Assembly (NCBI RefSeq): GCF_030323865.1
Contig: NZ_CP066362.1
Span: forward strand, 4,092,001-4,156,000
Direction of reading: 5' to 3'
Length of the DNA stretch: 64,000 nt
Source of the DNA: Pseudarthrobacter defluvii
Lineage (GTDB): Bacteria > Actinomycetota > Actinomycetes > Actinomycetales > Micrococcaceae
Part shown: positions 46,393 through 55,591 of the stretch, one piece after another
Numbering within the stretch: position 1 is the stretch's first letter
Layout of the letters: each line of letters begins with the position of its first letter
The notes under the pieces: generated by a model
Told to the model about the DNA's origin: nothing
The model's database searches: none
What the model saw: only the letters and a program-made list of their open reading frames with translations
Position numbers and translations under genes: made by a program

Positions 46393-47745
46393 TCAGGCGG
46401 AGCCCAGCACCATCCAGCGGTCGGAGCGCGAACGCAGGCCCAGCGTGACTGCGCGCGCCGCCATGTACCCCAGCGCGAAGGCCACCCAGAGCCAGCCGAG
46501 CCCGGAGGCGCCGGGGGCGCCGGACAGTGCAACCCATGCCAGCAGAGGCACGTAGACCACGAGGTTTATCAGTCCCGCGAGGGCGAGGTACCGCGCGTCA
46601 CCTGCCCCGATCAGCACTCCATCCAGGACAAAGACGTAGCCGGCGATGGGCTGCCCCGCGGCCAGGACCCAGAGTGCCACGGTAAGCACCTGCTGCACCT
46701 GGTGGTCAGGGGTAAACAGGGCTCCGGCCCAGGGTGCCGCCGCGGCCAGCAGCAGGCCGGTCAGCACGCCGAAGCCTACTCCCCAGCGGATCATGGTCCC
46801 CGTCAGCAGCCGGGCCCTGGCCGCGTCGGACGCGCCGAGCTCCTTGCCAATAAGCGCCTGGGCGGCGATGGCCAGGGCATCCAGCGCGAACGCCAGGAAG
46901 GAAAAGATGGTCATCGCCAGCTGGTGGGCTGCGAGGTTCACCTCGCCTTGGGCCGTGGCGACCAGCACGGTGGCCAGGATCGCGGCGCGCAGGCTGAGCG
47001 TGCGCAGCATGAGCCAGGACCCCACGCGGGTCATGCTGCGGATGCCCCGCCAGCTGGGCAACAGGCTTACGCCGTGGCGCACCGCATTCCGGCGCACCAT
47101 CACCACGTAGACAGCGGCCATGGCCCACTGGGCAATGCTGGTTCCCATCGCGGAGCCCACCACGGACAGGCCCAGGCCGTAGACAAGCCACAGGTTCAGG
47201 ACGATGTTGACGCCGAATCCCGCAGTGGCAACCACCAGTGGGGTGCGGGTGTCCTGCAGGCCGCGCAGCACGCCGGTACCGGCGAAGATCAGCAGCATGG
47301 CCACCAGCCCCGGCATGGACCAGCGGAAGTAGTCGACGGCAAAGCTCCGGACGCTGCCCTCGGCGCCCAGGAGGTCAATCAGCGGCCCGGCCGCAGCAAA
47401 GCCCGCCCCGGCGAGGAGTACGCCAAGGATCAAGGCGAGCCACACGCCGTCGCGCCCTGCCGCCAGCGCCTTGCCGAGCTGCCCGTCACCAATGGCCCGG
47501 GCAACAGCCGGAGTGGTGGAGTAGGCCAGGAAGACCATGAGCCCGACGGCGGTCTGCAGCACCGCCGATGCCAGCCCGACCCCCGCAAGCTGGGCGACGC
47601 CGAGATGGCCCACGATGGCGGAGTCCGCCAGCAGGAAGAGGGGTTCGGCCACCAGCGCCCCGAAGGCGGGGACGGCGAGGCGGAGTATTTCCCGCGCCGG
47701 GCCTCGGGTGGCTGCCGGGGACGCGGGGGCTGGTCGTTGGGGCAC
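46393..47745 (-). CDS. MATE-family efflux transporter (DinF-like)
   Basis: 450 residues, twelve membrane helices. It begins REILRLAVPAFGALVAEPLFLLADSAIVGHLG, the MATE entry motif, and has the second repeat around MIRWGVGFGVLTGLLLAAAA. DinF-type members export cationic or toxic compounds using Na+ or H+. It is 46 bp from the DUF308-like gene start. Confidence 0.9.
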   Translation of the reverse strand: MPQRPAPASPAATRGPAREILRLAVPAFGALVAEPLFLLADSAIVGHLGVAQLAGVGLASAVLQTAVGLMVFLAYSTTPAVARAIGDGQLGKALAAGRDGVWLALILGVLLAGAGFAAAGPLIDLLGAEGSVRSFAVDYFRWSMPGLVAMLLIFAGTGVLRGLQDTRTPLVVATAGFGVNIVLNLWLVYGLGLSVVGSAMGTSIAQWAMAAVYVVMVRRNAVRHGVSLLPSWRGIRSMTRVGSWLMLRTLSLRAAILATVLVATAQGEVNLAAHQLAMTIFSFLAFALDALAIAAQALIGKELGASDAARARLLTGTMIRWGVGFGVLTGLLLAAAAPWAGALFTPDHQVQQVLTVALWVLAAGQPIAGYVFVLDGVLIGAGDARYLALAGLINLVVYVPLLAWVALSGAPGASGLGWLWVAFALGYMAARAVTLGLRSRSDRWMVLGSA

Positions 47746-47814
47746 GGAGACAGCTTAGTGGCGCCCGCCGGCAGGGGACGGCTGGACATGAGAAAGCCCA
47801 CAGTCCACGGTTTT

Positions 47815-47832
47815 TAGTTGACAGTTCAACTA
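47815..47832. promoter_or_regulatory. Candidate operator upstream of doxX
   Basis: TAGTTGA-CAGT-TCAACTA, a perfect 7-4-7 inverted repeat 22 bp before the DoxX start. The shape and TTGA/TCAA half-sites are those of MarR- or HxlR-type repressor sites. No such regulator gene is in the window. Confidence 0.5.
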
Positions 47833-47853
47833 ATACTCCGACAGGCCGGACAT

Positions 47854-48288
47854 ATGAATCAGTCGCGATTGACCACCACAGCCCTCACCGCCCTCCGCCT
47901 GATCCTCGGCTTTCTCTTTGCAGCCCATGGCTGGCAAAAGTTCAATGATTGGACCATCGCCGGAACGCAGGCCTCCTTCGCCAAGATGGGCGTACCGGCG
48001 GCCGATGTCATGGCTCCGGCAATCGCCGTCCTGGAACTGGCCGGCGGGATTGCCCTGATCCTGGGCGTCCTCACCCGCGTGGTGGCCGCGCTCCTGGTCC
48101 TGGACATGCTGGGAGCACTCTTCCTGGTCCATGCCCCTGCAGGCATCTTTGCCGCAAACGGAGGATATGAACTCGTCTTGCTCCTCGCCGCGGCAGCATT
48201 CGCCCTGGCGCTCACCGGCGCAGGCCGCCTCTCCGTGGACCGCGCGCTCTTCGGCCGCCGCAAGTCCCGGCTGGCAGCCCTGGCCTAA
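47854..48288 (+). CDS. DoxX-family membrane protein
   Basis: 144 residues, four membrane helices. The DoxX motif RLILGFLFAAHGWQKF is near the N-terminus and PAIAVLELAGGIALILGVLTRVVA in the middle. DoxX-like proteins work with oxidoreductases in thiol or quinone stress. Start ATG 47854; an upstream ATG would include the operator. Single gene followed by a strong hairpin. Confidence 0.88.
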   Translation: MNQSRLTTTALTALRLILGFLFAAHGWQKFNDWTIAGTQASFAKMGVPAADVMAPAIAVLELAGGIALILGVLTRVVAALLVLDMLGALFLVHAPAGIFAANGGYELVLLLAAAAFALALTGAGRLSVDRALFGRRKSRLAALA

Positions 48289-48313
48289 CCACGGCTGAAC
48301 GGACAAATGCCGG

Positions 48314-48346
48314 ACGGCGGCTGCGCACCAACTGCGCAGCCGCCGT
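48314..48346. terminator. Hairpin terminator after doxX
   Basis: 14-bp perfect stem ACGGCGGCTGCGCA (48314-48327 with 48333-48346), 5-nt loop, 25 bp after the DoxX stop. No T tract follows, so termination may be partial. Confidence 0.6.
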
Positions 48347-48420
48347 CGTGGTTAATGCAGGCGGAACGTTTGTTGCAATCCCAACCGGCCGGTAACCAGG
48401 GCCGTCAGTATGATCGCACC

Positions 48421-49395
48421 ATGACTGAAACCGGACGCCCCAACTCCGTGACCCTCCGCTTCCTCGCCGCCCCCACCGACGTGGGCCACAGTGGATCAGT
48501 GGATGCCGGCACGGTACTGGAGTGGGTGGACAAGGCCGCATATGCCGCAGCGGTGGGATGGGCCAAGTCCTACTGCGTGACGGCCTACGTGGGCAACATC
48601 CACTTCGCCGATCCCGTCAACAGCGGCGACATGGTGGAGGTGGAAGCCACCATCGTCTACACCGGACGGTCATCCATGCACATCCGGACAGTGGTCTCCT
48701 CCGGCGACCCGAAAGGCGGCGCTGCCACGATGCGCAGCACATGCATGGTCATCTTCGTGGCCGTGGGTGAGGACGGCAAGCCCGTCCCGGTACAGCAGTT
48801 CGAGCCTGTCACACCGGAAGAGATGGAGCAGCGGGACCACGCACTGGCCAGGGTCAAGGTCCGCGAGCAGATCGTGGAAGCTATGAACCGGCAGGAATAC
48901 ACCGACGCCGGCACAGCCGAACGGGTGACGCTGCGGTTCATGGCCGCGCCCACCGATGTGAACTGGGGCGGCAAGGTCCACGGCGGCATTGTGATGAAGT
49001 GGATCGACGAGGCCGCCTACGTTTGCGCCTCACGCTACTGCGGCCGGGATACGGTGGCGGTGTTCTCCGGCGGCGTGCGCTTCTACCGGCCGCTGCTGAT
49101 TGGCCATGTGGTGGAGGTGGAAGCCCGGCTGGTCTACACCGGGACCAAGGGCATGCATATCGCCGTCCACGTCCGTTCCGGCGACCCCAAGGGCCGGGAA
49201 CTGAACCTCACCACCTATTGCCTCACCGTGATGGTGGCGCGCGACGACGAGGGAACCTCAGTGCCCGTGCCCGCCTGGGTGCCGGTCAGCGACGAAGACA
49301 AACGGCTCCACGCCCACGCCCGCGAACTCCTGGAGATCCGGGGAACGGCGCCCGGGAACCGGCTGCCCAACCATCTGCTGGCGCGGGGCGCTTAG
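48421..49395 (+). CDS. Acyl-CoA thioesterase, tandem hotdog domains
   Basis: 324 residues with two copies of the BFIT/ACOT-type hotdog domain: SVTLRFLAAPTDVGHSGSVD... (about 8-150) and RVTLRFMAAPTDVNWGGKVHGG... (about 165-310). The second has the HGG-containing active-site turn; in the first it reads HSGSVDAGT, so the first may be less active. It hydrolyses medium- or long-chain acyl-CoA. Convergent with dnaB (4-bp overlap). Confidence 0.88.
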   Translation: MTETGRPNSVTLRFLAAPTDVGHSGSVDAGTVLEWVDKAAYAAAVGWAKSYCVTAYVGNIHFADPVNSGDMVEVEATIVYTGRSSMHIRTVVSSGDPKGGAATMRSTCMVIFVAVGEDGKPVPVQQFEPVTPEEMEQRDHALARVKVREQIVEAMNRQEYTDAGTAERVTLRFMAAPTDVNWGGKVHGGIVMKWIDEAAYVCASRYCGRDTVAVFSGGVRFYRPLLIGHVVEVEARLVYTGTKGMHIAVHVRSGDPKGRELNLTTYCLTVMVARDDEGTSVPVPAWVPVSDEDKRLHAHARELLEIRGTAPGNRLPNHLLARGA

Positions 49396-50777
49396 AAGCC
49401 GCCACCGCCGCCACCGTCACCGGCCATGTTGGCGAACCGTGAGTAATGGCCCTGGAACGCCACCACGATGTCCTTGGTGGGACCGTTACGGTGCTTGGCC
49501 ACCAGGATGTCCGCCTCGCCCGCGCGCGGAGACTCCTTGTCGTAGACGTCCTCGCGGTGGAGCAGGATGACCATGTCGGCGTCCTGCTCGATGGAGCCGG
49601 ACTCACGGAGGTCGGACACCATGGGCCGCTTGTCCTGGCGCTGTTCCGATCCACGGTTCAGCTGGGACAGGGCGATCACGGGGACCTGGAGTTCCTTGGC
49701 CAGGAGCTTCAGCGCACGTGAGAACTCGGAGACCTCCTGCTGGCGGGACTCCACTTTCTTACCGGAGCTCATGAGCTGGAGGTAATCCAGGACCACAAGC
49801 TTGAGGTCATGCTGCTGCTTGAGCCGGCGGCATTTGGCCCGGATCTCCATCAGGGACATGTTGGGGCTGTCGTCGATGAACAGCGGGGCCTCATTCATGC
49901 GCCCCATGGTGGTGGCGATCTTGGACCACTGCTCGTCCTTGATGGTGCCCTTGCGGAGATCCTGGAGGCTGATGGTGGCCTCGGCTGAGAGCAGTCGCAT
50001 GGCGATCTCGTTCCGGCCCATTTCCAGGGAGAACATGACGGTGGCCAGGTTGTGCTTGATGGCTGCGGAGCGGGCGAAGTCCAGGGCGAAGGTTGACTTG
50101 CCGACAGCGGGACGGGCGGCGATGACGATCATCTGGCCCGGGTGGAGTCCGTGGGTCAGTTCATCCAGTTCGTAGAATCCGGTGGGGACGCCCACCATCC
50201 CCTCGCCGCGGTGGCCCGACGCCTCGATCTCGTCCACCGTGGACTCCATGACGTCCTTCAGCACCACGTAGTCCTCTGCGGTGCGGCGTTCGGCCACGGC
50301 ATAAACTTCTGCCTGCGCCTGGTTGACCAGGTCCTCCACCTCGCCGTCCGAGCCGTAGCCCAACTGGACGATCTTGGTGCCGGCGTTCACCAGCCGGCGA
50401 AGCACTGCCCGCTCGGCCACGATTTCGGCGTAGTAGCCGGCATTGGCCGCAGTGGGGACGGTCTGGATCAGTTCGTGCAGGTAGGCGGGGCCGCCGATCC
50501 TGTTGATTTCAGCCCGCTTGGTCAACTCATCGGAAACAGTGACCGCGTCCGCAGGTTCGCCCCGGCCGTACAGGTCGATGATTGCTTCGTAGATGGTCTC
50601 GTGGGCGGGCCGGTAGAAGTCCTGGCCGCGAAGGATTTCCACAACATCGGCGATGGCGTCCTTGGAGAGCATCATGCCGCCCAGTACGGACTGTTCGGCA
50701 GCGATGTCCTGCGGGGGCTTCCTGCTGGCGTCCGATCCACGGGTTGCCTCGACAGGGTCCAGATGCGCGATTGACAA
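49392..50777 (-). CDS. dnaB: Replicative DNA helicase DnaB
   Basis: 461 residues. N-terminal DnaB domain (PPQDIAAEQSVLGGMMLSKDAI), then the RecA-like motor with Walker A ARPAVGKST, LFSLEMGRNEIAMRLLS, Walker B VVLDYLQLM and SQLNRGSE/QDKRP. No intein. I chose the TTG at 50777 because GGAGG lies 9 bp before it and the protein then opens LSIAHLDP as in relatives; the ATG at 50822 lacks such a site. The DnaA-box cluster is directly upstream. Confidence 0.93.
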   Translation of the reverse strand: MSIAHLDPVEATRGSDASRKPPQDIAAEQSVLGGMMLSKDAIADVVEILRGQDFYRPAHETIYEAIIDLYGRGEPADAVTVSDELTKRAEINRIGGPAYLHELIQTVPTAANAGYYAEIVAERAVLRRLVNAGTKIVQLGYGSDGEVEDLVNQAQAEVYAVAERRTAEDYVVLKDVMESTVDEIEASGHRGEGMVGVPTGFYELDELTHGLHPGQMIVIAARPAVGKSTFALDFARSAAIKHNLATVMFSLEMGRNEIAMRLLSAEATISLQDLRKGTIKDEQWSKIATTMGRMNEAPLFIDDSPNMSLMEIRAKCRRLKQQHDLKLVVLDYLQLMSSGKKVESRQQEVSEFSRALKLLAKELQVPVIALSQLNRGSEQRQDKRPMVSDLRESGSIEQDADMVILLHREDVYDKESPRAGEADILVAKHRNGPTKDIVVAFQGHYSRFANMAGDGGGGGGF

Positions 50778-50928
50778 AGCTGCCGTCCTCCATTTGTACC
50801 GGGCGTGCGTCCGGTGATCCATCCTGCTCGCGGCCTCCGGAAAATCCGGCTCCCGCTACTTGTCCAGTTCTACCCACTGGCTCTGACAATCGAGTGCCGC
50901 AGGGGTTCACATATACCCCCGCCTGGAG

Positions 50929-51395
50929 TTATCCCCAGTATCCACAGCTTTTCCACAGGTGCGCGTGAAAGCGGCAGAGTGGGGTCCGAATCGAAGCAGG
51001 GCAGGCCCTGTTTCGGCCGCGGAGAACAGGTACCCCGCTACGCTAACCGCCGGGCTGCCAGCGGCAAAGCCAGCATGCAGGAACAGTTGTGGATAACCTG
51101 TGCAGTACGGGGCATAGCTTGTGCACAGCCTGTGGGGAAGCCTGTGGATACAAAAGTTTTTTATCCTCCAACAGCGGTCTGACCTGCGCAAACGTCCCCT
51201 TTGGCATGTGGAGTAAATATTTCTTTGATGGAATTTCATCCACAGGCCCCATTGGGCCCTTGCGCCGGGAAGCGAGGGGAAGTGCGCCTTCGCGGCTTGA
51301 AGGCCCACGCCGTGGCCCTGCTCATATTCCACCGTGGGAGTTTGACGGGCAGCAGCCGGGGCTGTATGCCCACCGATGAATATTGCTGTGGATAA
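50929..51395. promoter_or_regulatory. DnaA-box cluster with AT-rich stretches upstream of dnaB
   Basis: Eight 9-mers match TTATCCACA with at most about one mismatch: 50929 TTATCCCCA, 50938 GTATCCACA, 50949 TTTTCCACA, 51088 TGTGGATAA (perfect, reverse), 51119 TTGTGCACA, 51143 TGTGGATAC, 51236 TCATCCACA and 51387 TGTGGATAA (perfect, reverse). AT-rich stretches (51149-51168, 51209-51238) lie between. The 747-bp region 50778-51524 contains no convincing gene. It may control dnaB, titrate DnaA or act as an origin element; dnaA and dnaN are not in the window. Confidence 0.75.
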
Positions 51396-51524
51396 CCATG
51401 ATCTGGATTAAGATCTTGGTAGCCAGAACATGCAGTTGTGCAATCAGCAGCAGGAACAGGGCTGGGCGGATGGCCAGCAAAGCAATCGCACCTGGCGAGG
51501 GCCAGGAAGTAGACAGAACGGCTC

Positions 51525-52097
51525 GTGAAAATGGAATCCCTTGTGGTCCCGGTCCTTATCCTGCTCGCGGTGGTTGCGGGGGTGACGGTGGCGTACCGCG
51601 CCACCCGGAAGCGCAGTGCCGCACACCCCTCCGACCCCGCCCAGCCCGCCGCGTCATCACTGGAGCTGGCCCGGACCGCGGCGGACCGGTTGTCGGAAGA
51701 CGAACACCGGCGGATCTACGCGTTGATTGCGCAGGGCCAGGCCATGGCCGCCATCAAGCTGTACTACGAGATCACCGGAGAGGGGCTGCGGGCCTCACGG
51801 GACGCCGTGGGCGCCCTGGCCGCCCACCCACAGCCTTACCGGCGCCAGGAGCCAGCTCCGGCCGTCGAGGAGGACGACGACGAGCCACAGCGTTTCCCGT
51901 ACCGCTACCGGGCCATCGCCAGCAAGGGCGACGTCACGCGGGAGGTGAGCAGCAACATGCTCAACGATGAGATCTACGGCAGGATTCGCACCCTGGCCCG
52001 GAGCGGCGACACGGAGGGGGCAGCCAATGCATTGACCCGGCACTCCGACATCTCACTCACCCAGGCACGGGAGTTCATCGCGCTGCTGGATGACTAG
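51525..52097 (+). CDS. Membrane-anchored protein with an L7/L12 C-terminal-like domain
   Basis: 190 residues; GTG 51525 or ATG 51531 may start it. One N-terminal membrane helix (LVVPVLILLAVVAGVTVAY) and then a segment YALIAQGQAMAAIKLYYEITGEGLRASRDAVGAL that follows the L7/L12 C-terminal pattern (GqkIeAIKlyReaTGlGLkeAKdaV). A Pro/Glu/Asp linker and a second helical segment (RIRTLARSGDTEGAANALTRHSDISLTQAREFIALL), a degenerate repeat of the same motif, follow. Function unknown; the domain is known for binding translation factors. Confidence 0.75.
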   Translation: MKMESLVVPVLILLAVVAGVTVAYRATRKRSAAHPSDPAQPAASSLELARTAADRLSEDEHRRIYALIAQGQAMAAIKLYYEITGEGLRASRDAVGALAAHPQPYRRQEPAPAVEEDDDEPQRFPYRYRAIASKGDVTREVSSNMLNDEIYGRIRTLARSGDTEGAANALTRHSDISLTQAREFIALLDD

Positions 52098-52109
52098 AGG
52101 GTGGACCGA

Positions 52110-52736
52110 CTAACGGGGCCCTGCGATCCCCGCCAGCAGCTGTTCGAAGGGCAGGGACTCCAGCAGAGCGGGTTTCCGACCCGGCTGAGGCCCCTCGAGC
52201 AGCCGCGTGAACTCACCGGCGGCCCGCTCGATGCGGTCCGCCAGGGACCCACCGCCCTCTTCTGCAGTGCCCCAATCCTGGGGTCCTGCAAAGACACCGG
52301 TTGCAGCCATGCGGGTGCGGAGGTAGCTGAAGAGCGGCCGGAGTGCGTAGTCCAGGACCATCTGGTGCCGGTCCGTGCCGCCGGTGGCGCCCAGCAGGAC
52401 CGCCTTGCCGTCCAGCGACTTCGGGTCCAGGACATCAATGAAGGACTTGAAAAGACCACTGTAGGACGCGCTGAACACCGGCGTCACAGCGATGACCCCG
52501 TCCGATGCCTCAACGCCGGCGATAACTTCCGCCAAGCGTGGTGCGGCGTAGCCGGTCACGAAGTTGTTGGCGATGTCCACGGCCAGGTCACGGAGTTCGA
52601 CGACATCCACTGCCACGACGAAACCGGCTGCCTTGAGCTGCCGCTCGGCGGCTGCCGCGAGCTGGTCCGCCAGCAGCCGGCTGGATGAAGGTACGCCGAG
52701 CCCGGCGGAAAGGACGGTGATGCGGCGGGTTTCCAT
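52110..52736 (-). CDS. NADPH-dependent FMN reductase (CE1759 family)
   Basis: 208 residues from ATG 52736 after AGGAG. Flavodoxin-like fold: LSAGLGVPSSSRLLADQLAAAA at the phosphate-binding loop, VIAVTPVFSASYSGLFKSFID and LLGATGGTDRHQMVLDYALRP typical of the CE1759 group. It supplies reduced flavin to monooxygenases or acts on quinones. A 12-bp palindrome ATGCATATGCAT (52772-52783) lies in its upstream region and may be an operator. Confidence 0.85.
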   Translation of the reverse strand: METRRITVLSAGLGVPSSSRLLADQLAAAAERQLKAAGFVVAVDVVELRDLAVDIANNFVTGYAAPRLAEVIAGVEASDGVIAVTPVFSASYSGLFKSFIDVLDPKSLDGKAVLLGATGGTDRHQMVLDYALRPLFSYLRTRMAATGVFAGPQDWGTAEEGGGSLADRIERAAGEFTRLLEGPQPGRKPALLESLPFEQLLAGIAGPR

Positions 52737-52874
52737 GACATTCTCCTGGTGCTCGTTCAGTTTCATTCTACATGCATATGCATTTATATCCATGAACTGC
52801 GGGCAGCCTCGAGATATTCCCGGCCAGCTCCGGGGGTGTGGATTCCTGCCGGCCATACCCGGACCGGGCCCCGC

Positions 52875-53723
52875 TCAGAGCAGCACGCTCCCGTTGATGC
52901 AGGTGGTGGAATCACCGCCCACCCAGATTTCCCCGTCCGCGGCACTGATATGGATGCGCCCCGCGCGGCCCAGGACCGTCCCCTGCGCGGCCAGGTACTG
53001 CTCCGGCGCACGTCCACTTCCAATCAGCCACTGTGCGGCTCCGGCGTTGAAACTGCCCGTGACGGGGTCCTCCACCATGGCGTCGCCCGGCAGGAACGTG
53101 CGGACCTCAAAGTCGGTACCGGCGCCCGGTGCATGAGGCCCAATGACGCCAACCTTGAGGCTGCCCATGGCTGCCTGGTCCGGCTCAAGGGCCAGCACTC
53201 GTTCGGCAGACCCCAGGAGGACCCCGATCCATTCAGGGCCGTTCACCAGCCAGGCGGCGTCAAGGACATCATCCAATGGCAATCGCAGCGCTGCCGCCAA
53301 CTGCCGGCGGACCGGCGCTTCCACGGGGCCGAAGCGGGTCAGGGGTGGTGCGGCGAAAGCCAGCCTCCCGGCGTCGCGCCTTACCTTGACCAGCCCGGCC
53401 GCGCACTCCTGCACCACGTAGCCGTCCGCCTTTGGCACTCCGCCGGCTTCCAGCCAGGTGTGGGCCGAGCCCAGCGTGGGGTGGCCCGCGAACGGGAACT
53501 CCTCCGAGCCGGTGAAGATCCGGACCCTGTAATCAGCGCGGGGATCCTCAGGCGGCAGGAGGAAGGTGGTCTCCGAAAGGTTGGTCCAATTGGCGAAGTG
53601 CTGCATGGTCGCGGTGTCCAGGCCCTGGGCATCAAGGACGACGGCGAGCGGGTTGCCGCGGTAGGGCTGGCTGGCGAATACATCCACCTGGTGGAAAGGA
53701 CGGCTGCGGGGTGTCGGGTTCAC
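52875..53723 (-). CDS. PhzF-family isomerase
   Basis: 282 residues. The family start FHQVDVFASQPYRGNPLAVVLDA, the catalytic glutamate in NLSETTFLLPP and the repeat GHPTLGSAH plus DPVTGSFNAGAAQWL are all seen. PhzF folds like diaminopimelate epimerase and shifts protons in small acids. No phenazine genes are near, so the substrate is unknown. Confidence 0.9.
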   Translation of the reverse strand: MNPTPRSRPFHQVDVFASQPYRGNPLAVVLDAQGLDTATMQHFANWTNLSETTFLLPPEDPRADYRVRIFTGSEEFPFAGHPTLGSAHTWLEAGGVPKADGYVVQECAAGLVKVRRDAGRLAFAAPPLTRFGPVEAPVRRQLAAALRLPLDDVLDAAWLVNGPEWIGVLLGSAERVLALEPDQAAMGSLKVGVIGPHAPGAGTDFEVRTFLPGDAMVEDPVTGSFNAGAAQWLIGSGRAPEQYLAAQGTVLGRAGRIHISAADGEIWVGGDSTTCINGSVLL

Positions 53724-53752
53724 CGGAGCAGGCTACCACCGCCAAAACGAAA

Positions 53753-53785
53753 GACCCCCGCCGCCGGAATCCGGCAACGGGGGTC
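53753..53785 (-). terminator. Terminator of the rpsF-ssb-rpsR-rplI operon
   Basis: On the minus strand GACCCCCG pairs with CGGGGGTC around an inner GCCGG/CCGGC stem, then TTTCGTTTT follows. It begins 19 bp after the rplI stop. Confidence 0.85.
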
Positions 53786-53803
53786 ATGACGTGGAGTGGG
53801 AAA

Positions 53804-54256
53804 TTACTTTCCTGCCACCACGTCGAGTTCGATCACAGCAGCAACGTCAGCGTGGAGGCGGACGTTGGCCTGGTAGGAACCAACCGACTTGATGTGGGCC
53901 GGCAGTTCAACCTTGCGCTTGTCGATCTTGCCAAGGCCAGCGGCCTCAACAGCGTCGGCGACGTCGCCCTGCTTGACGGTGCCGAACAGGCGGCCGGACT
54001 CGCCGGCCTTGACGACCAGCTTGACCGGCTTGGCGGACAGTGCGGCGGCCTGCTTCTGAGCATCTTCCAGGGAAGCGTGCTCGCGGGCAGCGCGGGCAGC
54101 CTTGATGGACTCAACCTGCTTCTCGCCACCCTTGGACCAGGTCAGGGCGAAGTTGCGGGGCAGCAGGTAGTTACGTGCGTAACCGTCCTTGACCTCGACA
54201 ACATCGCCAGCAGCACCGAGACCGGTAACTTCGTGGGTCAGAATGAGCTTTGCCAT
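53804..54256 (-). CDS. rplI: 50S ribosomal protein L9
   Basis: 150 residues, normal length. The N-terminal RNA-binding domain has the L9 signature [24 protein letters not shown]; a long connecting helix and the C-terminal domain ([15 protein letters not shown]) follow. Last gene of the rpsF-ssb-rpsR-rplI operon, 17 bp after rpsR. Confidence 0.98.
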   Translation of the reverse strand: MAKLILTHEVTGLGAAGDVVEVKDGYARNYLLPRNFALTWSKGGEKQVESIKAARAAREHASLEDAQKQAAALSAKPVKLVVKAGESGRLFGTVKQGDVADAVEAAGLGKIDKRKVELPAHIKSVGSYQANVRLHADVAAVIELDVVAGK

Positions 54257-54273
54257 GTTAGTTAATCCCTTCC

Positions 54274-54513
54274 TTAGCCGCGGCCAGCGCCGGAGTAAGG
54301 CAGCAGAGCAACTTCGCGGGCGTTCTTGATTGCCTGGGCGATCTTGCGCTGTTCCTGCACCGTAACGCCAGTGACGCGACGGGCGCGGATCTTGCCGCGG
54401 TCGGAGATGAACTTGCGCAGCAATGCTACGTCCTTGTAGTCGATGACAGTGATGTCAGCGGCCTTCAAGGGGTTGGACTTTGGTTTGGGCTTACGGAGTT
54501 CAGCCTTAGCCAT
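54274..54513 (-). CDS. rpsR: 30S ribosomal protein S18
   Basis: 79 residues with the S18 core [26 protein letters not shown]. It has no CxxC zinc site at the N-terminus (it reads [11 protein letters not shown]), so it is the zinc-independent form; a zinc-dependent paralogue might exist elsewhere. It binds S6 as a heterodimer. The 126 bp before it hold two hairpins. Confidence 0.97.
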   Translation of the reverse strand: MAKAELRKPKPKSNPLKAADITVIDYKDVALLRKFISDRGKIRARRVTGVTVQEQRKIAQAIKNAREVALLPYSGAGRG

Positions 54514-54536
54514 CGTGGAGCTCCTATTCTAGGGAG

Positions 54537-54606
54537 CCCGTGGATATTGATCCACGGGATGGTGGTGGTCCGACGGCGGCAGCTGCTTTGGGTGCCTTGA
54601 GCACCC
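54537..54606 (-). promoter_or_regulatory. Two hairpins between ssb and rpsR
   Basis: CCCGTGGAT/ATCCACGGG (54537-54545 with 54550-54558, ATTG loop) and GGGTGC/GCACCC (54590-54595 with 54601-54606). Neither has a T tract on the minus strand. They probably set mRNA processing or stability so that the ribosomal genes and ssb are made in different amounts. Confidence 0.5.
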
Positions 54607-54639
54607 TGGCAGTCCCGGCGCCGGGCCGTTGTTTGGGTT

Positions 54640-55215
54640 TTAGAAGGGAGGTTCGGAATCGGGGCCGTTGCCCCAGCCGCCTGCGTTGGACACCCCGGGT
54701 GTGGCCCAGGGATCATCCTGTGCAGCCTGCTGGTTGCCGCCGCCCCAGCCTCCGCCGGAGTTGCCGCCCTGGTTTCCACCAGAGTTGCCGCCTCCGAAGC
54801 CACCGCCGCTGTTGCCGCCGCCGAAGCCGCCGCCACCCTGTCCGCCGGAGCGCTGGGTGCGGTTGACCTTGGCGTTGGCGTAGCGCAGGCTGGGGCCGAT
54901 TTCGTCGACCTCAAGCTCGATGACGGTGCGCTTTTCGCCTTCTTTTGTTTCGTAGGAGCGGCTCTTCAGCCTGCCGGTCACGATGACGCGCATACCCTTT
55001 GTCAGGGACTCGGCAACGTTTTCGGCTGCTTCACGCCAGACAGCGGCGCGGAGGAACAGGGTCTCCCCGTCCTTCCACTCGTTGGACTGGCGATCAAAGG
55101 TGCGGGGGGTGGAAGCGATGGTGAAGTTCGCTACTGCCGAACCGGACGGTGTGAACCGCAATTCCGGGTCATTGGTGAGGTTACCGATGACCGTAATGGT
55201 GGTCTCGCCTGCCAT
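54640..55215 (-). CDS. ssb: Single-stranded DNA-binding protein
   Basis: 191 residues. The OB-fold spans 1-110 ([52 protein letters not shown]). A Gly/Asn-rich linker of about 60 residues follows, and the C-terminus ends DSEPPF, the tip that recruits replication proteins. Second gene of the operon, 70 bp after rpsF. Confidence 0.97.
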   Translation of the reverse strand: MAGETTITVIGNLTNDPELRFTPSGSAVANFTIASTPRTFDRQSNEWKDGETLFLRAAVWREAAENVAESLTKGMRVIVTGRLKSRSYETKEGEKRTVIELEVDEIGPSLRYANAKVNRTQRSGGQGGGGFGGGNSGGGFGGGNSGGNQGGNSGGGWGGGNQQAAQDDPWATPGVSNAGGWGNGPDSEPPF

Positions 55216-55285
55216 CTACTGCCTCCTTGTTCGATCCTGGGTGAAGAGTGCGTTTCCTGCGGGGTAAAGAATGAAGACGGCTGAA

Positions 55286-55591
55286 TTACTCAGCAACAAC
55301 CTTCTGCTCTTCGGGGCGGGTGATCTTGGTGCGCATGATGGTCTCGTTAAGAGACAGCTGGCGGTCAAGTTCCTTGGCGGTCTCCGGCTTGGCGGTGAAG
55401 TTCACCACGGCGTAGATACCTTCGGACTTCTTCTTGATCTCGTAAGCCAGCCGGCGACGGCCCCAGATGTCAACCTTTTCGATGGTTCCACCATCGTTGG
55501 TGATGACGTTCAGGAACTTCTGAAGCGACGGCTCAACGGTACGCTCTTCGACCTCGGGGTCGATGATTACCATCAATTCGTAAGGACGCAT
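55286..55591 (-). CDS. rpsF: 30S ribosomal protein S6
   Basis: 101 residues ([43 protein letters not shown]). I start at ATG 55591, behind AAAGGAGG; a GTG four codons upstream lies within that site. First gene of the operon; a structured leader lies just upstream. Confidence 0.97.
   Translation of the reverse strand: MRPYELMVIIDPEVEERTVEPSLQKFLNVITNDGGTIEKVDIWGRRRLAYEIKKKSEGIYAVVNFTAKPETAKELDRQLSLNETIMRTKITRPEEQKVVAE

Noticed and set aside
50778..51420. Small open frames in the DnaA-box region (for example 51089-51379)
   Set aside because: No ribosome-binding site, no conserved composition, and they run across the DnaA boxes and AT-rich tracts.
52772..52783. 12-bp palindrome ATGCATATGCAT upstream of the FMN reductase
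   Set aside because: Self-complementary by its simple composition and without any regulator or second copy; noted only in the gene entry.
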